From the NCBI GenBank assembly GCA_052161605.1, contig CP197409.1: DNA of 64,000 nucleotides; one strand, written 5' to 3'. The DNA is from JBKCUI01 sp052161605 (GTDB taxonomy: Bacteria > Planctomycetota > Planctomycetia > Pirellulales > Pirellulaceae). The notes beneath the pieces were generated by a model. That model did no database searches, was not told where the DNA came from, and was given only the letters and a program-made list of their open reading frames with translations. A program made the translations under genes and the position numbers. Shown piece after piece: positions 46,227 through 56,800 of the stretch. Each line of letters begins with the position of its first letter. Within the stretch, counting starts at the first letter, position 1.

Positions 46227-48644
46227 ATGGCTAGCCTGATCAGGTTTTGTTTCGGTACTGCGCTATGTGCGTTTTTTTCGAGTTTGGTAACCGCTGGTAA
46301 TCCCGACGTCGTCAATCTTTCTATACCTGGATTGCAGCGGGGGACTACGGGGGAAGTCTTCTTCGCGGGTGCACGGATCGGTGACGCGAATGCTGTCCTA
46401 TTCTTTACGCCGGGGATCACAGCACGAGACGTGACCAAGATCGACGCGAACCAAATCAAGGCAACGATCGACGTATCTGCTGACGTGAAGCCCGATTTGC
46501 ACCCCTTTCGCATTGTCACTGACACAGGGATCAGCAACATCCGATTGTTCGGTGTATCGGACTTGCCAATTGTGGCTGAGGTCGAGCCGAACAGTGAATT
46601 CGCATCGCCGCAGCCAATCCCTATGAACTGTACGGTGCAAGGAGTGGTTAAAGGCGAGGACGTAGACTACTTTGTAGTGGAACTCAAAAAAGGGGAGACC
46701 ATGCATGTCGAGCTCGAGGGGCTACGACACTCCTATATGTATAATTTTTTCGACCCCTACATCGCAATCTACGACGAAAAACGTTTCGAAATCGCCGCTA
46801 GCGACGATTCCATTTTTCTTCAACAAGACTGCTTGGCTGCGATTACCGCCCCCGAGGATGGGAAGTATATCATCGAAGTTCGCGAGAGCAGTTTTGGAGG
46901 CAATGATTCCTGTAAATACCAGCTACATGTCGGCCATTTCCGTAGACCGATTGCGATTTTGCCGTCTGGTGGCCCCCCAGGTCAACCACTGACCGCAAAG
47001 TGTATTGATGTTCTCGGCAACGAATGGGAGGAAACGTTTACCGTTTCGGAGACTCCCCAAGAAGCTTATCCAATATGGTCCGAATTGGATGGGTTGCGTT
47101 CCCCCTCTCCGAATTGGATCCGTGTGAACGAACTGACCAATATTGTTGAGCAGGAACCGAACGGTGATCACAACAAAATCGAATTGGTTCATACCATACC
47201 AGCAGCGTTCAATGGCGTGCTGCAATCAAAGGGTGATCGCGACTTCTTCGTTTTCGAGGCCAAGAAAGATCAGCAAATCGAGGTGAGGGTTCATGCTCGT
47301 TCCCCGCTTCGTTCACAAGTTGACCCGGTCTTGCAGATTTGGAAGGTAGGTGGAGGCGTTCTCGCCGGCAACGACGATAGCGGTGGACCTGATAGCTACT
47401 TGTCGTTCAAAATTCCGGAGGATGGAAAGTATGCCATCTGCGTCTACGATCACCTGGGTAATTATGGAAAGCATTTCGTCTATCGGGCTGAGGTAACACT
47501 CCCCACGCCGGGCGTAGAACCATCCGTCGTAGAACAAGAGCGATACGTGTCGCAGGTTGTTAACGTCCCTCGTGGTGCGCGAATGGCGGTGGAAGTCAAC
47601 GTAGCCCGTCGCAATATCGGTGGAAACGCCTTGTTGGAAGCAATCGATCTACCACCGGGAATGACTCATGCGGAAACGATTTGCTCGGCAGACCAAGCCA
47701 AGGTGACGATGCTTTTCCGTGGGGAAGAGGCCGCGACCAATGCTGGCAAGCTCGTAGACTTTACAGCCACGATCGAACCATCGGCTGAGCAAAAAATTGT
47801 CGGACGGTTAAGGCAAAGAACCCAGCTTGTTCGAGGACAAAACAATGTTGATGTCTGGGGGACAACAAGAGATCAGCTCGCTGTCGCCCTCATCGATCCA
47901 GCACCATTCGATATCGAGGTTGTGCAACCACAAGTTCCGTTGGTTCGCAATGGATCACTCGCATTGACGGTGAACATTACTCGCAAAGAAGGATTCGACA
48001 AACCTGTAACGGTTTCTATGCTAGGGACACCCCCCGGTATCGGTGCGGCCACATTCACCATCCCGGGAGATCAGTCGACCGGTCTGATGCAACTGACGGC
48101 CAATGGTGGTGCTCCGATACGAGAATGGCCACTAGTTTTGATGGCTTCTACAGATGTCGGTTACGGTCCCATTCAAGTCGCAAGCGAATTCTTCAAGCTG
48201 AGCATCATGGAACCACTCTTTGAATTCCAGTTCGCGAAAACAATGGCCGAACAAGGCAAACCTGTGGATGTTGTCGTCGGCGTCAAACTAAAGAGACAGG
48301 TCGAGGGGGAGGTAGAACTGGAGATACTCGGTGTGCCGCCAGGAACCACGGCGACTACTCCCAAGCAGCCCGTCCCCGCCGATGCGGAACGTCTGGCATT
48401 TACCATCGATGTTCCAGCCGACACGCGGGCTGGCAACTATAAAACCATCGTCTTTCGCGGGACGGTGACAAGCCCACTCGGAGTGATAACACAAGTCAAC
48501 GGGAATGCAGAAATGCAAATCGATGTTCCGATCGTCGTCGCAACTCCCGACCCTACGCCAGCAACGGCAGTCGAAACACCTCCCGCCAACACGACCAAGC
48601 CACTAACTCGGCTGGAACAACTTAAACAGCAACGAGGCAAATAG
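46227..48644 (+). CDS. Secreted protein with two PPC (pre-peptidase C-terminal) domains
   Basis: 805 aa from ATG 46227; a longer frame from 46143 overlaps the preceding gene. The signal peptide is FCFGTALCAFFSSLVTAG. Two PPC-type beta-sandwich domains are recognisable by EVEPNSEFASPQPI...GEDVDYFVVELKKGET and by EQEPNGDHNKIELV...KGDRDFFVFEAKKDQ, each ending in an acidic segment of the DxSxxxxDS type. The C-terminal third has further Ig-like beta domains and ends with a Pro/Thr-rich stretch and a basic tail. It probably acts as an extracellular carbohydrate- or protein-binding partner of its operon neighbours. Confidence 0.85.
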   Translation: MASLIRFCFGTALCAFFSSLVTAGNPDVVNLSIPGLQRGTTGEVFFAGARIGDANAVLFFTPGITARDVTKIDANQIKATIDVSADVKPDLHPFRIVTDTGISNIRLFGVSDLPIVAEVEPNSEFASPQPIPMNCTVQGVVKGEDVDYFVVELKKGETMHVELEGLRHSYMYNFFDPYIAIYDEKRFEIAASDDSIFLQQDCLAAITAPEDGKYIIEVRESSFGGNDSCKYQLHVGHFRRPIAILPSGGPPGQPLTAKCIDVLGNEWEETFTVSETPQEAYPIWSELDGLRSPSPNWIRVNELTNIVEQEPNGDHNKIELVHTIPAAFNGVLQSKGDRDFFVFEAKKDQQIEVRVHARSPLRSQVDPVLQIWKVGGGVLAGNDDSGGPDSYLSFKIPEDGKYAICVYDHLGNYGKHFVYRAEVTLPTPGVEPSVVEQERYVSQVVNVPRGARMAVEVNVARRNIGGNALLEAIDLPPGMTHAETICSADQAKVTMLFRGEEAATNAGKLVDFTATIEPSAEQKIVGRLRQRTQLVRGQNNVDVWGTTRDQLAVALIDPAPFDIEVVQPQVPLVRNGSLALTVNITRKEGFDKPVTVSMLGTPPGIGAATFTIPGDQSTGLMQLTANGGAPIREWPLVLMASTDVGYGPIQVASEFFKLSIMEPLFEFQFAKTMAEQGKPVDVVVGVKLKRQVEGEVELEILGVPPGTTATTPKQPVPADAERLAFTIDVPADTRAGNYKTIVFRGTVTSPLGVITQVNGNAEMQIDVPIVVATPDPTPATAVETPPANTTKPLTRLEQLKQQRGK

Positions 48645-48648
48645 ACAA

Positions 48649-51123
48649 ATGAAATCTTATATCCTAGCCTGTTGGGTTTGTGTTAACTTACTCGGTCTGA
48701 GTGGTGCTCAAGAACCAACGAATTCGGACCCTCGGCCTACAGATCCTGTCAGTGAAGCATCGAGCAATTCGGAATGGATAGAACTGACGGTTTATCCTCC
48801 ATCCATCAAGCTGTCGTCTAAGACGGATTCTCAGCATGTCATCGCGGTCGCGACTCGCAAGGATGGCGTCACCATGGACGTTACCGATCAGGTCTCTTGG
48901 ACGTTCGATAACGATTCCCATGTCGAATGGAATGAATTCGTCGTCTCGCCAAAGGCTGACGGATCCAGCCGATTGACCGCTGCCTGGAATGAAATGAGCT
49001 CCGGATGCGATATCACTGTAACCGACTCGGAAACGGTGCGTCCGATTCACTTCGAAAAGGATATTATGCCGATCTTGACCAAAGCGGGATGTAACTCCGG
49101 TTCGTGCCACGGTGCCGCTCGAGGCAAGGATGGATTTCAGTTGAGTTTGTTCGGTTACGACCCTATGGGGGACTATCATCGAATCACCAGAGAGATTGGA
49201 ATTCGTCGCATCAATCTGGCAGTCCCCGAGCAAAGTCTGCTTCTGTTGAAGGCGATTGGTGCCGTCCAGCACTCGGGTGGAAAGAAAATTGAACCTGGTA
49301 GCAAACATTACGAAACATTGCTTACGTGGCTAAAAGGTGGGGCAGTTCCTGATGCGGCTCGAGCACCGATCGTAACATCTGTTGAGGTCTATCCAACACA
49401 AGCGGTTCTCGAGGGCGCCGACAAGTCACAAAGACTAGTAGCCAAAGCCAAGTATGCCGATGGTACCGAACGAGATATATGGGATCTCGCTACTTTTTCT
49501 ACAAACAACGAGCTCACTGGTGCCGTTTCGGAAGCAGGTGAAGTCACCAGCGGTGTACGTGGTGAAGCATACGTCTTCGCACGCTTTGACACGCACACCG
49601 TCGGGAGCCAGATTCTCGCTTTGCCGGAGGGCCTGAGCTACAAAGCTCCTGAACAGGCCGGGAATTACATCGATGCATTGGTCAAGGAAAAGCTTCAGAA
49701 GTTAAGGCTTCCTGAGAGCGAATTGTGTAGTGACGAGGATTTCGTACGTCGCACCTCCATCGACATTGTTGGTCTGCTACCGACCGAAGAAGAGACGGTT
49801 CAGTTCGTAACGAGTACCGATGCAGATAAACGATCGAAGTGGATCGACACGTTGCTCGATCGCAAGGAATTCAGCGAGATCTGGGCTATGAAGTGGTCCA
49901 ATCTTTTAATGATAAAGAGCAATAACCAAGTGAGCTATAAGGCCGCTTATCTCTATTACAACTGGCTTACCAATAAAATCGCCGCTGATACACCCATCGA
50001 CCAAATCGTTCGTGAGCTGGTTAGTGCAACAGGTGGGACATTCGAGAACCCTGCGACTAATTTTTATCAAGTCGAGTTGGACCGACTCAAGCTCTCGGAG
50101 AATGTAGCTCAAACCTTTATGGGGATTCGAACGCAATGCGCCCAATGTCATAATCATCCTTTCGATCGCTGGACTATGGGTGATTACTATGGGTTTGTCG
50201 CGTTCTTCGCCCAAATCGGTCGCAAACAAGGGGAAGACTATCGACAACTTGTGGTCTTCAACGCTGGCGGTGGAGAAACCAACCATCCTGTTGGAGGAGC
50301 GGTGGTTAAGCCCAAGTTTCTTGGTGGAGAAGTTCCAGACGTCGCGGGCAAGGATCGTCGTCAAGTTCTCGCCGATTGGATCACTAGTCAGGATAATCCT
50401 TACTTTGCTCAAAGTATAGCGAATCGGATTTGGGCACACTTTACTGGGGTGGGAATCGTCAATCCTGTCGATGATTTCCGGGCGAGCAATCCGCCTAGCA
50501 ATCCCGAACTTTTAGATGAGTTGGCCAAGCGATTGGTGGAGTACAAGTACGATATCAAGCAGTTAGTTCGCGACATTTGCAATTCGCATACTTATCAGCG
50601 GTCTTGTACGCCGGTTCCGGGGAATGAAACGGATACAAGAAACTATTCTCATGCCACAGTTCGTCGTATTCCAGCCGAGAATTTGCTCGACTGTATTTCT
50701 CAGGCGACCAATACCAAGGACAAATTCCGTGGACTACCGCAAGGAGCCCGAGCCGTTCAGATTGCGGATGGAGCTACCAGCAACTACTTTTTGACTTCAT
50801 TCGGACGTAGCCAACGTACAACGGTCTGCGAAGACGAAGCGACTACCGATCCATCCTTGTCGCAAGCTTTACACCTCATCAACGGTGATGCGACCGGTGG
50901 CAAAATTAATAGCGGGGGGCTCCTCAAAACCTGGAAGGACCAAGGGCTCAGCCAACATCAGATCATTGAAAGGATCTACATGCGTTGCCTTTCTCGCGCT
51001 CCGACTGAGTCGGAAACAGCCAACCTCTTAAAATCAATCGCGGAGTCACCCAACGAAGATCAAGGATTGCAGGACGTGTTCTGGGCTGTTCTTAACAGCC
51101 GCGAATTCATCTTCAATCATTAG
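48649..51123 (+). CDS. DUF1549/DUF1553 domain protein with cytochrome c-like CxxCH motifs
   Basis: 824 aa with a signal peptide (YILACWVCVNLLGLSGA). The first part contains a BIG2-like Ig domain. A CNSGSCH motif, a spaced haem-type sequence, lies at ~148, then a second BIG2-like domain, then DUF1549 beginning near IDALVKEKLQKLRLPE with SIDIVGLLPTEEE. A classical CAQCH at 497-501 lies in CAQCHNHPFDRWTMGDYYGF. DUF1553 follows (NRIWAHFTGVGIVNPVDDFR, CNSHTYQRS). Proteins of this set are planctomycete hallmarks, presumed to be periplasmic haem proteins. Gap of only 4 nt from the PPC gene. Confidence 0.9.
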   Translation: MKSYILACWVCVNLLGLSGAQEPTNSDPRPTDPVSEASSNSEWIELTVYPPSIKLSSKTDSQHVIAVATRKDGVTMDVTDQVSWTFDNDSHVEWNEFVVSPKADGSSRLTAAWNEMSSGCDITVTDSETVRPIHFEKDIMPILTKAGCNSGSCHGAARGKDGFQLSLFGYDPMGDYHRITREIGIRRINLAVPEQSLLLLKAIGAVQHSGGKKIEPGSKHYETLLTWLKGGAVPDAARAPIVTSVEVYPTQAVLEGADKSQRLVAKAKYADGTERDIWDLATFSTNNELTGAVSEAGEVTSGVRGEAYVFARFDTHTVGSQILALPEGLSYKAPEQAGNYIDALVKEKLQKLRLPESELCSDEDFVRRTSIDIVGLLPTEEETVQFVTSTDADKRSKWIDTLLDRKEFSEIWAMKWSNLLMIKSNNQVSYKAAYLYYNWLTNKIAADTPIDQIVRELVSATGGTFENPATNFYQVELDRLKLSENVAQTFMGIRTQCAQCHNHPFDRWTMGDYYGFVAFFAQIGRKQGEDYRQLVVFNAGGGETNHPVGGAVVKPKFLGGEVPDVAGKDRRQVLADWITSQDNPYFAQSIANRIWAHFTGVGIVNPVDDFRASNPPSNPELLDELAKRLVEYKYDIKQLVRDICNSHTYQRSCTPVPGNETDTRNYSHATVRRIPAENLLDCISQATNTKDKFRGLPQGARAVQIADGATSNYFLTSFGRSQRTTVCEDEATTDPSLSQALHLINGDATGGKINSGGLLKTWKDQGLSQHQIIERIYMRCLSRAPTESETANLLKSIAESPNEDQGLQDVFWAVLNSREFIFNH

Positions 51124-51146
51124 ACTACTGCTTGGAATTGAATCAC

Positions 51147-53597
51147 ATGTTTACTAAAAGACTATCGATTCTATGTCTCCTCGGGATGCCCTTTGCGGCC
51201 AATGCTGATGAGCCCACTAAAGTGACGTTTGATGACCATATCAAGCCGATCTTTCGCGAGCACTGCACTTCATGTCACAACGTGAATGAAAAGAAGAGCG
51301 GCCTGGCTCTCGATACGTATCAGTCGACGATGGAGGGAGGGAGTTCTGGAGAGGTCGTTTACGAGGGAGATCTCGATTCGTCTCGGCTGTACGCATTGAC
51401 GGCCCACTTGGAGCAGCCGTACATGCCACCTAATCAAGATATGATTCCGCAGGTCAAGGTGGACTTGATCAAACAGTGGATCGAGCAAGGCATGCCCGAG
51501 AATAGTGGCTCGGAAATCAAAAAGCCCAAGGCGAACTCGATGGCGTTAGCCGTTGTAGTTGGCAGACCCGAGGGAGCCCCTCCTATGCCCAAGACGATAC
51601 TAAAGCAAACCCCGTTTGCAACCGAGCGGGCAGCCACCACCTCCGCGATTGCCGCGAGTCCTTGGTCCCCTCTCGTAGCGGTCGCCGGCCAGATGCAAGT
51701 GTCACTCTACCACACTGAGACCGGTGAACTGCTGGGCATTATTCCTTTCCCCGAGGGAGAGGTCTATTCCATTACGTTCTCCCGAGATGGGCGTTTGATT
51801 TTACTCGGAGGTGGTCGTCATAGTCACAGTGGTTTGGCTGCATTGTATGAAATCGAAACCGGCAATCGAATCGCTAAGGTGGGGGATGAGCTGGATGTTG
51901 TTCTCGGGGCTGACATTAGCGATGACAACACCTTGATCGCCATAGCTGGACCACAAAAAATGGTTCGCGTTTATGACACGCTAACCGGCGAATTGAAGTT
52001 CGAACAAAAGAAACATACAGATTGGATTTATACAGCTCGGTTTAGTCCGGATGGATTATTGCTTGCGACAGGAGACCGTAGCTCCGGGCTCGTCGTTTGG
52101 GAAACTCACACTGGCCGACTATATATGGATCTCCAAGCCCACAAGGGTGAGATTCGATCGATCACTTGGCGTCCGGATTCCGCTGCATTAATTAGCAGTT
52201 CCACAGATGGTACTCTCAAGATGTGGGATATGAATAATGGAAACGTTATCAAATCCTGGGATGCTCACCCAGGCGGAGCATTGGCGGTAGCAACATGCAA
52301 CGACGGCACCATCGCATCAACGGGACGCGATAACAAAGTCAAAGTCTGGGACGCAGGCGGGAATCTCGTCGCCGAAATGCCGGCCTTGGTCGAGGCTGGT
52401 CACCAGGTTGCCATATCGGTCGACAGCAAGCAGGTGATCGCGGGAGATTGGGCGGGCAACGTCCGATTATGGCAACGGGCCGATCCTACCAACGAGAAAG
52501 CCTTGCGAGCAAACCCCGCACCCTTAGAGGAGATTCTTTCCAAGCTTTCAGCGGAACAAGATAACTTGTCGCAATTGGTGCAAACTCTGATGCAGCGATA
52601 TCAATCGGAGACGTCCCAGCAAGCAGCATTGCAGCAGCAGTTACAAAGTTTGCAGGCTGAGGTGGCACAACTCCAATCAGATATCCAAGCCTCTACTTCA
52701 GAACAAAACGAATTGAAGCCCATCGTAGAACAACTCGATGCAAAGGGAGAGTCGAAGAAAACCGAACTTGCCTCAACTCTCGCTTCTGTAAAAGCGAAGC
52801 GTGGCGCGCGCGACTTGGCCGCTCGGAATTTGAAGGAGTTCGAAACTCAGCTTGAGATGTTGATCGCAAAGGGAAAAGCGGAGGGTGAAGCGGAGGAAGC
52901 TATCCAATCTAAGACTCTGGAAGTACGAACCCAGTGCGAAATCCAAAGAGTGGCGATGGGCATTTTTGCGTCAGAGCTACAACCTTTGGAGCAATCTGCT
53001 GCCAAACAAGAAGAAGAGTTGGCAACGTTGAGTCTGGAACTCGATCCCAAGAAGATCAAGCTCTCGGAATTAGCTGCGAACTTAAAACAATGGACCGAAC
53101 AACTTGCTGAAAAGGAAAGGCAGATCGAGCCCACCATGGTGGCCTTAACGGCGGCCGTCGATAAAGCTAACGCAACTAAGGCGGAGCTAGAACAAGTTCA
53201 AGCGAATCTCGCGGTGGTTCAGGAGAAAGTCCAATCTGTGCAGTCGGATCTTTCTGCATTCGAGAATCGACTAGCCGAGTTAACTGCCACTCAAGAAGCC
53301 TATCGAGAATCGATGGAGAGTCTGAATGCGCGGCTTGCACCGGTCGAAACCGATCTCGCATCCAAAATGAAGGAGTCAGAAGAGCTCGCCAAAAGACTTA
53401 GCCAACTGGAAACCCAAATTGCCGAGATGCAAAAACAGCTTGCAGAGGAGAAAGCAAAGAAGGAATCGACCTCAGCGACGGTAGCTGCCCACAAGGATAC
53501 CGCTGCCTCGATGAAAGAGGAGCAACAAAAAATCGAAGCTGATGCAGCATCGCTGCAAGTGCAATTAGACCTTTTCCGGCAAGCATTCCAAAAGTAG
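51147..53597 (+). CDS. PSCyt-type cytochrome / WD40 / coiled-coil protein
   Basis: 816 aa from ATG 51147; a TTG at 51132 is an upstream alternative. Signal peptide SILCLLGMPFAANA. A planctomycete cytochrome c-like motif, CTSCHNVNEKKSGLALD, lies near residue 40. WD40-type blades follow at ~170-440, with FSPDGLLLATGD and WRPDSAALISSSTDGTLKMWD. From ~455 to the C-terminus it is a long, Gln/Glu/Ala-rich coiled coil of ~350 residues. The combination suggests an exported scaffold that brings the haem proteins of this operon together. It is the fourth and last gene of the DUF1501 operon. After the stop, GTGTGC/GCACAC near 53650 forms a weak hairpin without a T-run. Confidence 0.88.
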   Translation: MFTKRLSILCLLGMPFAANADEPTKVTFDDHIKPIFREHCTSCHNVNEKKSGLALDTYQSTMEGGSSGEVVYEGDLDSSRLYALTAHLEQPYMPPNQDMIPQVKVDLIKQWIEQGMPENSGSEIKKPKANSMALAVVVGRPEGAPPMPKTILKQTPFATERAATTSAIAASPWSPLVAVAGQMQVSLYHTETGELLGIIPFPEGEVYSITFSRDGRLILLGGGRHSHSGLAALYEIETGNRIAKVGDELDVVLGADISDDNTLIAIAGPQKMVRVYDTLTGELKFEQKKHTDWIYTARFSPDGLLLATGDRSSGLVVWETHTGRLYMDLQAHKGEIRSITWRPDSAALISSSTDGTLKMWDMNNGNVIKSWDAHPGGALAVATCNDGTIASTGRDNKVKVWDAGGNLVAEMPALVEAGHQVAISVDSKQVIAGDWAGNVRLWQRADPTNEKALRANPAPLEEILSKLSAEQDNLSQLVQTLMQRYQSETSQQAALQQQLQSLQAEVAQLQSDIQASTSEQNELKPIVEQLDAKGESKKTELASTLASVKAKRGARDLAARNLKEFETQLEMLIAKGKAEGEAEEAIQSKTLEVRTQCEIQRVAMGIFASELQPLEQSAAKQEEELATLSLELDPKKIKLSELAANLKQWTEQLAEKERQIEPTMVALTAAVDKANATKAELEQVQANLAVVQEKVQSVQSDLSAFENRLAELTATQEAYRESMESLNARLAPVETDLASKMKESEELAKRLSQLETQIAEMQKQLAEEKAKKESTSATVAAHKDTAASMKEEQQKIEADAASLQVQLDLFRQAFQK

Positions 53598-53721
53598 CGG
53601 TAGAAATAACTATTTCGCGATCTCTTACGTCACACCAATACAGGGGTGGTGTGCAGTTTAAGCACACAGCTCCTGTTGTTCGTCTCAGCTTTTGCATGGT
53701 GTGATTTCTAATATCGCTTAA

Positions 53722-53751
53722 TTGTGTCGCAGTTACTCTCTCTCGACACAA
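53722..53751. promoter_or_regulatory. Inverted repeat TTGTGTCG-N14-CGACACAA upstream of the PFOR gene
   Basis: Perfect 8-bp arms at 53722-53729 and 53744-53751, centres 22 bp apart, about two helical turns, some 109 nt before the start. It could be an operator for a dimeric regulator. It partly overlaps a CTAATATCGCTTAATT element (53708-53723) that recurs before the DUF1501 operon. The regulator is not known. Confidence 0.4.
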
Positions 53752-53859
53752 ATCTTCTGATTTCTCGGGTCTCGGGAACAGTAGTTGCGATTCTGATGTA
53801 ATCCGTAACAAGAGCTTGCGTTTTACAACCTCTTCGGCATGCCCTGTAAGGATCGAACC

Positions 53860-56800
53860 GTGAAGGCGCGAACAGCGACAATCGATGGAAATGAAGCGGT
53901 AGCCCGAGTGGCTTACGCCTTGAGTGAAGTGATCGCAATCTACCCAATTACTCCCGCGACACCCATGGGGGAGTGGGCGGACGAGTGGTCATCGCGCGGT
54001 GTGAAGAATTGCTTTGGCGATGTGCCTCACGTCGTGGAAATGCAAAGCGAGGGAGGAGCGGCGGGCGCTTTGCATGGTGCACTCCAGGGCGGAGCACTCG
54101 GGACCACCTTTACCGCCTCCCAGGGATTGTTGCTTATGATCCCGAATATGTTCAAGATCGCTGGCGAACTCACTCCCACCGTTATCCATGTGGCGGCGCG
54201 AGCGGTCGCGACTCATGCGCTTTCCATTTTCGGCGATCATAGCGACGTGATGACGGTCCGCAATACTGGCTTTGCCATGCTGGCCTCTGCTTCGGTCCAA
54301 GAAGCTCATGACATGGCCTGCGTTGCCCATGCAGCATCACTCAAGGCTCGCATTCCTTTCCTGCATTTCTTCGATGGTTTTCGCACCAGTCACGAGATCA
54401 ACAAAATCTCCCTCTTGAGCGAAGATGATATTCAGAGCATGATCGATCGTGAGGCTCTGTCGGAGCACCGCGCCCGGTCGCTCGATCCGAATCGTCCCGT
54501 GCTCCGAGGTTCCGCACAGAACCCCGATGTCTTCTTCCAATCTAGAGAAGCTGTTAACTCGTTCTATGATGCGTTACCTGCAATCGTTGAAGCCCAATTC
54601 GAACAACTGGCTCAACTCACTGGCCGGTCTTACCAACCTTTCGAATACGAAGGGGCATCCAATGCAGAACAAGTGATCGTCATGATGGGATCAGGCTGCG
54701 GGGCAGCACGAGAAATGGTGAGGCAACTTAACGCCGATGGTAAGAGTGTAGGTTTGCTCAAGGTTCGCCTCTATCGCCCCTTCGATTCTGTGCGATTCAT
54801 CAAGGCACTGCCCGAGTCTGTTCAGCAACTTATTGTACTGGATCGGACTAAGGAACCGGGAGCGGTGGGTGAACCACTCCTTCTCGATGTATATGCGTCC
54901 CTGGCAAGAAGCTGGAAGGAGATCCATTCAACGCCGGCCCCGACGGTATTGGGGGGGCGCTACGGATTGGCTTCTAAGGAGTTCACACCCGCTATGGCGC
55001 GAGCCGTCTTTGAGAATGGATGGAGTCAGCATCCAAAACGTGAGTTCACAGTGGGTATTCGCGATGATGTAACTCATTTGAGTTTGCCATGGGATGAATC
55101 CCATCACGACGAGTCCTCTCATGTGAAAAGGGCCGTGTTCTTTGGCTTGGGGAGTGACGGCACGGTAGGAGCTAACAAAAACTCCGTAAAAATTATCGGA
55201 GAAGAGACCTCGTTGCATGCGCAAGGTTACTTTGTCTATGACTCTAAGAAGTCGGGTTCGACCACGATATCGCATTTGCGATTTAGTCCTGAGCCAATCG
55301 ACTCGACCTATCTCATACGGCAAGCCGGCTTCGTAGCATGCCATCAATTCGATTTGCTTTTTCGTATGCAAGTTATGGATGTGGCAGCTTTCGGAGCCAC
55401 CTTCTTGCTCAATAGTCCCTATCCGGCTGATTCTGTATGGGAACAACTGCCTATCAATGTGCAGCAAGCGATCCGGGAAAAGGAGCTTCGACTTTTCGTC
55501 ATTGATGCCAATCGGCTTGCAACTCAGTCGGGTCTGGCTGGGCGCATCAATTCGATTATGCAGACCTGCTTCTTTGCTTTAGCGGAGATATTCCAGCGAG
55601 AACAAGCTATAGAGCATATCAAGAACGCGGTTCGCAAGACCTACTCCAAGCGAGGTGAGGCGATTGTAGAGCGAAATCTCGCTGCGATCGATGCGTCGCT
55701 GGAAGCGTTGTTCCCAGTTACCATTCCTCCACTCAACGACTCAACAGAGCCAATATCACGGGAGGAAGAAGAGTCGACAGAACCGGTCAATCGGATTGCG
55801 AAACTGATCATGCAAGGTCATGGCGATTTGCTACCTGTCAGCGCCTTGCCAATCGATGGGACCTTTCCGACCGGCACATCAAAACTCGAGAAAAGAAACA
55901 TCGCAGCAAAGATTCCCATCTGGGATAGCGACATATGCACCGAGTGTGGTCTATGTTCACTCGTTTGCCCGCACGCTGCGATTCGTTACAAACTCTACGA
56001 CTCGGGAGCATTGGATTCTGCTCCATCGACGTTCCGATTCCGCGAGAAGAAAACGAGCTCCGGCTCGGTGCAAATTAGTACGATCCAAGTCGCACCGGAG
56101 GATTGTACCGGTTGCGGAGTATGCGTTGATGTTTGTCCGGCCCGTAATAAACAGATTACGAAGCGGAAAGCCATCAATATGGAGCCAAAGGGAGATCATC
56201 TCGATACGGAAAGGGACAATTTCCAATTCTTCTTGGATTTGCCTGAAGCAGAACGAACCGAGGTAAAGTCCGAAACGGTAAAAGGCTCTCAGCAGTTGCT
56301 ACCTCTGTTTGAGTTCTCCGGTGCATGTGCTGGTTGTGGAGAAACACCCTATCTCAAGCTGATGAGTCAGCTTTTTGGTGATCGATCGGTTGTAGCGAAT
56401 GCGACCGGATGCTCCTCTATCTTTGGTGGTAATTTACCTACGACTCCTTGGACGAAGAACGCGGACGGTCGTGGTCCCGCGTGGGCCAACTCTCTTTTTG
56501 AAGACAATGCGGAGTTTGGGCTGGGAATTCGATTGGCGATGGATGCCAATCAGAGTCGTGTTCGAGAACTTCTCAACCAAAATCGCGATAGGCTTAATAC
56601 CGACTTGGTCGACCAAATACTTACTGCTTCGCAATCCTCGGAGGCGGAGATCGCTCACCAACGAGAACGGGTTTCAAAGCTGAAGTGCGCTTTGCAAAAT
56701 TCGACTTGTTCCGATGCGATCGAGATTGCTCAACTCGCGGATTGCTTGGTGAAGAAGAGCATGTGGATCGTCGGGGGTGATGGTTGGGCATACGATATCG

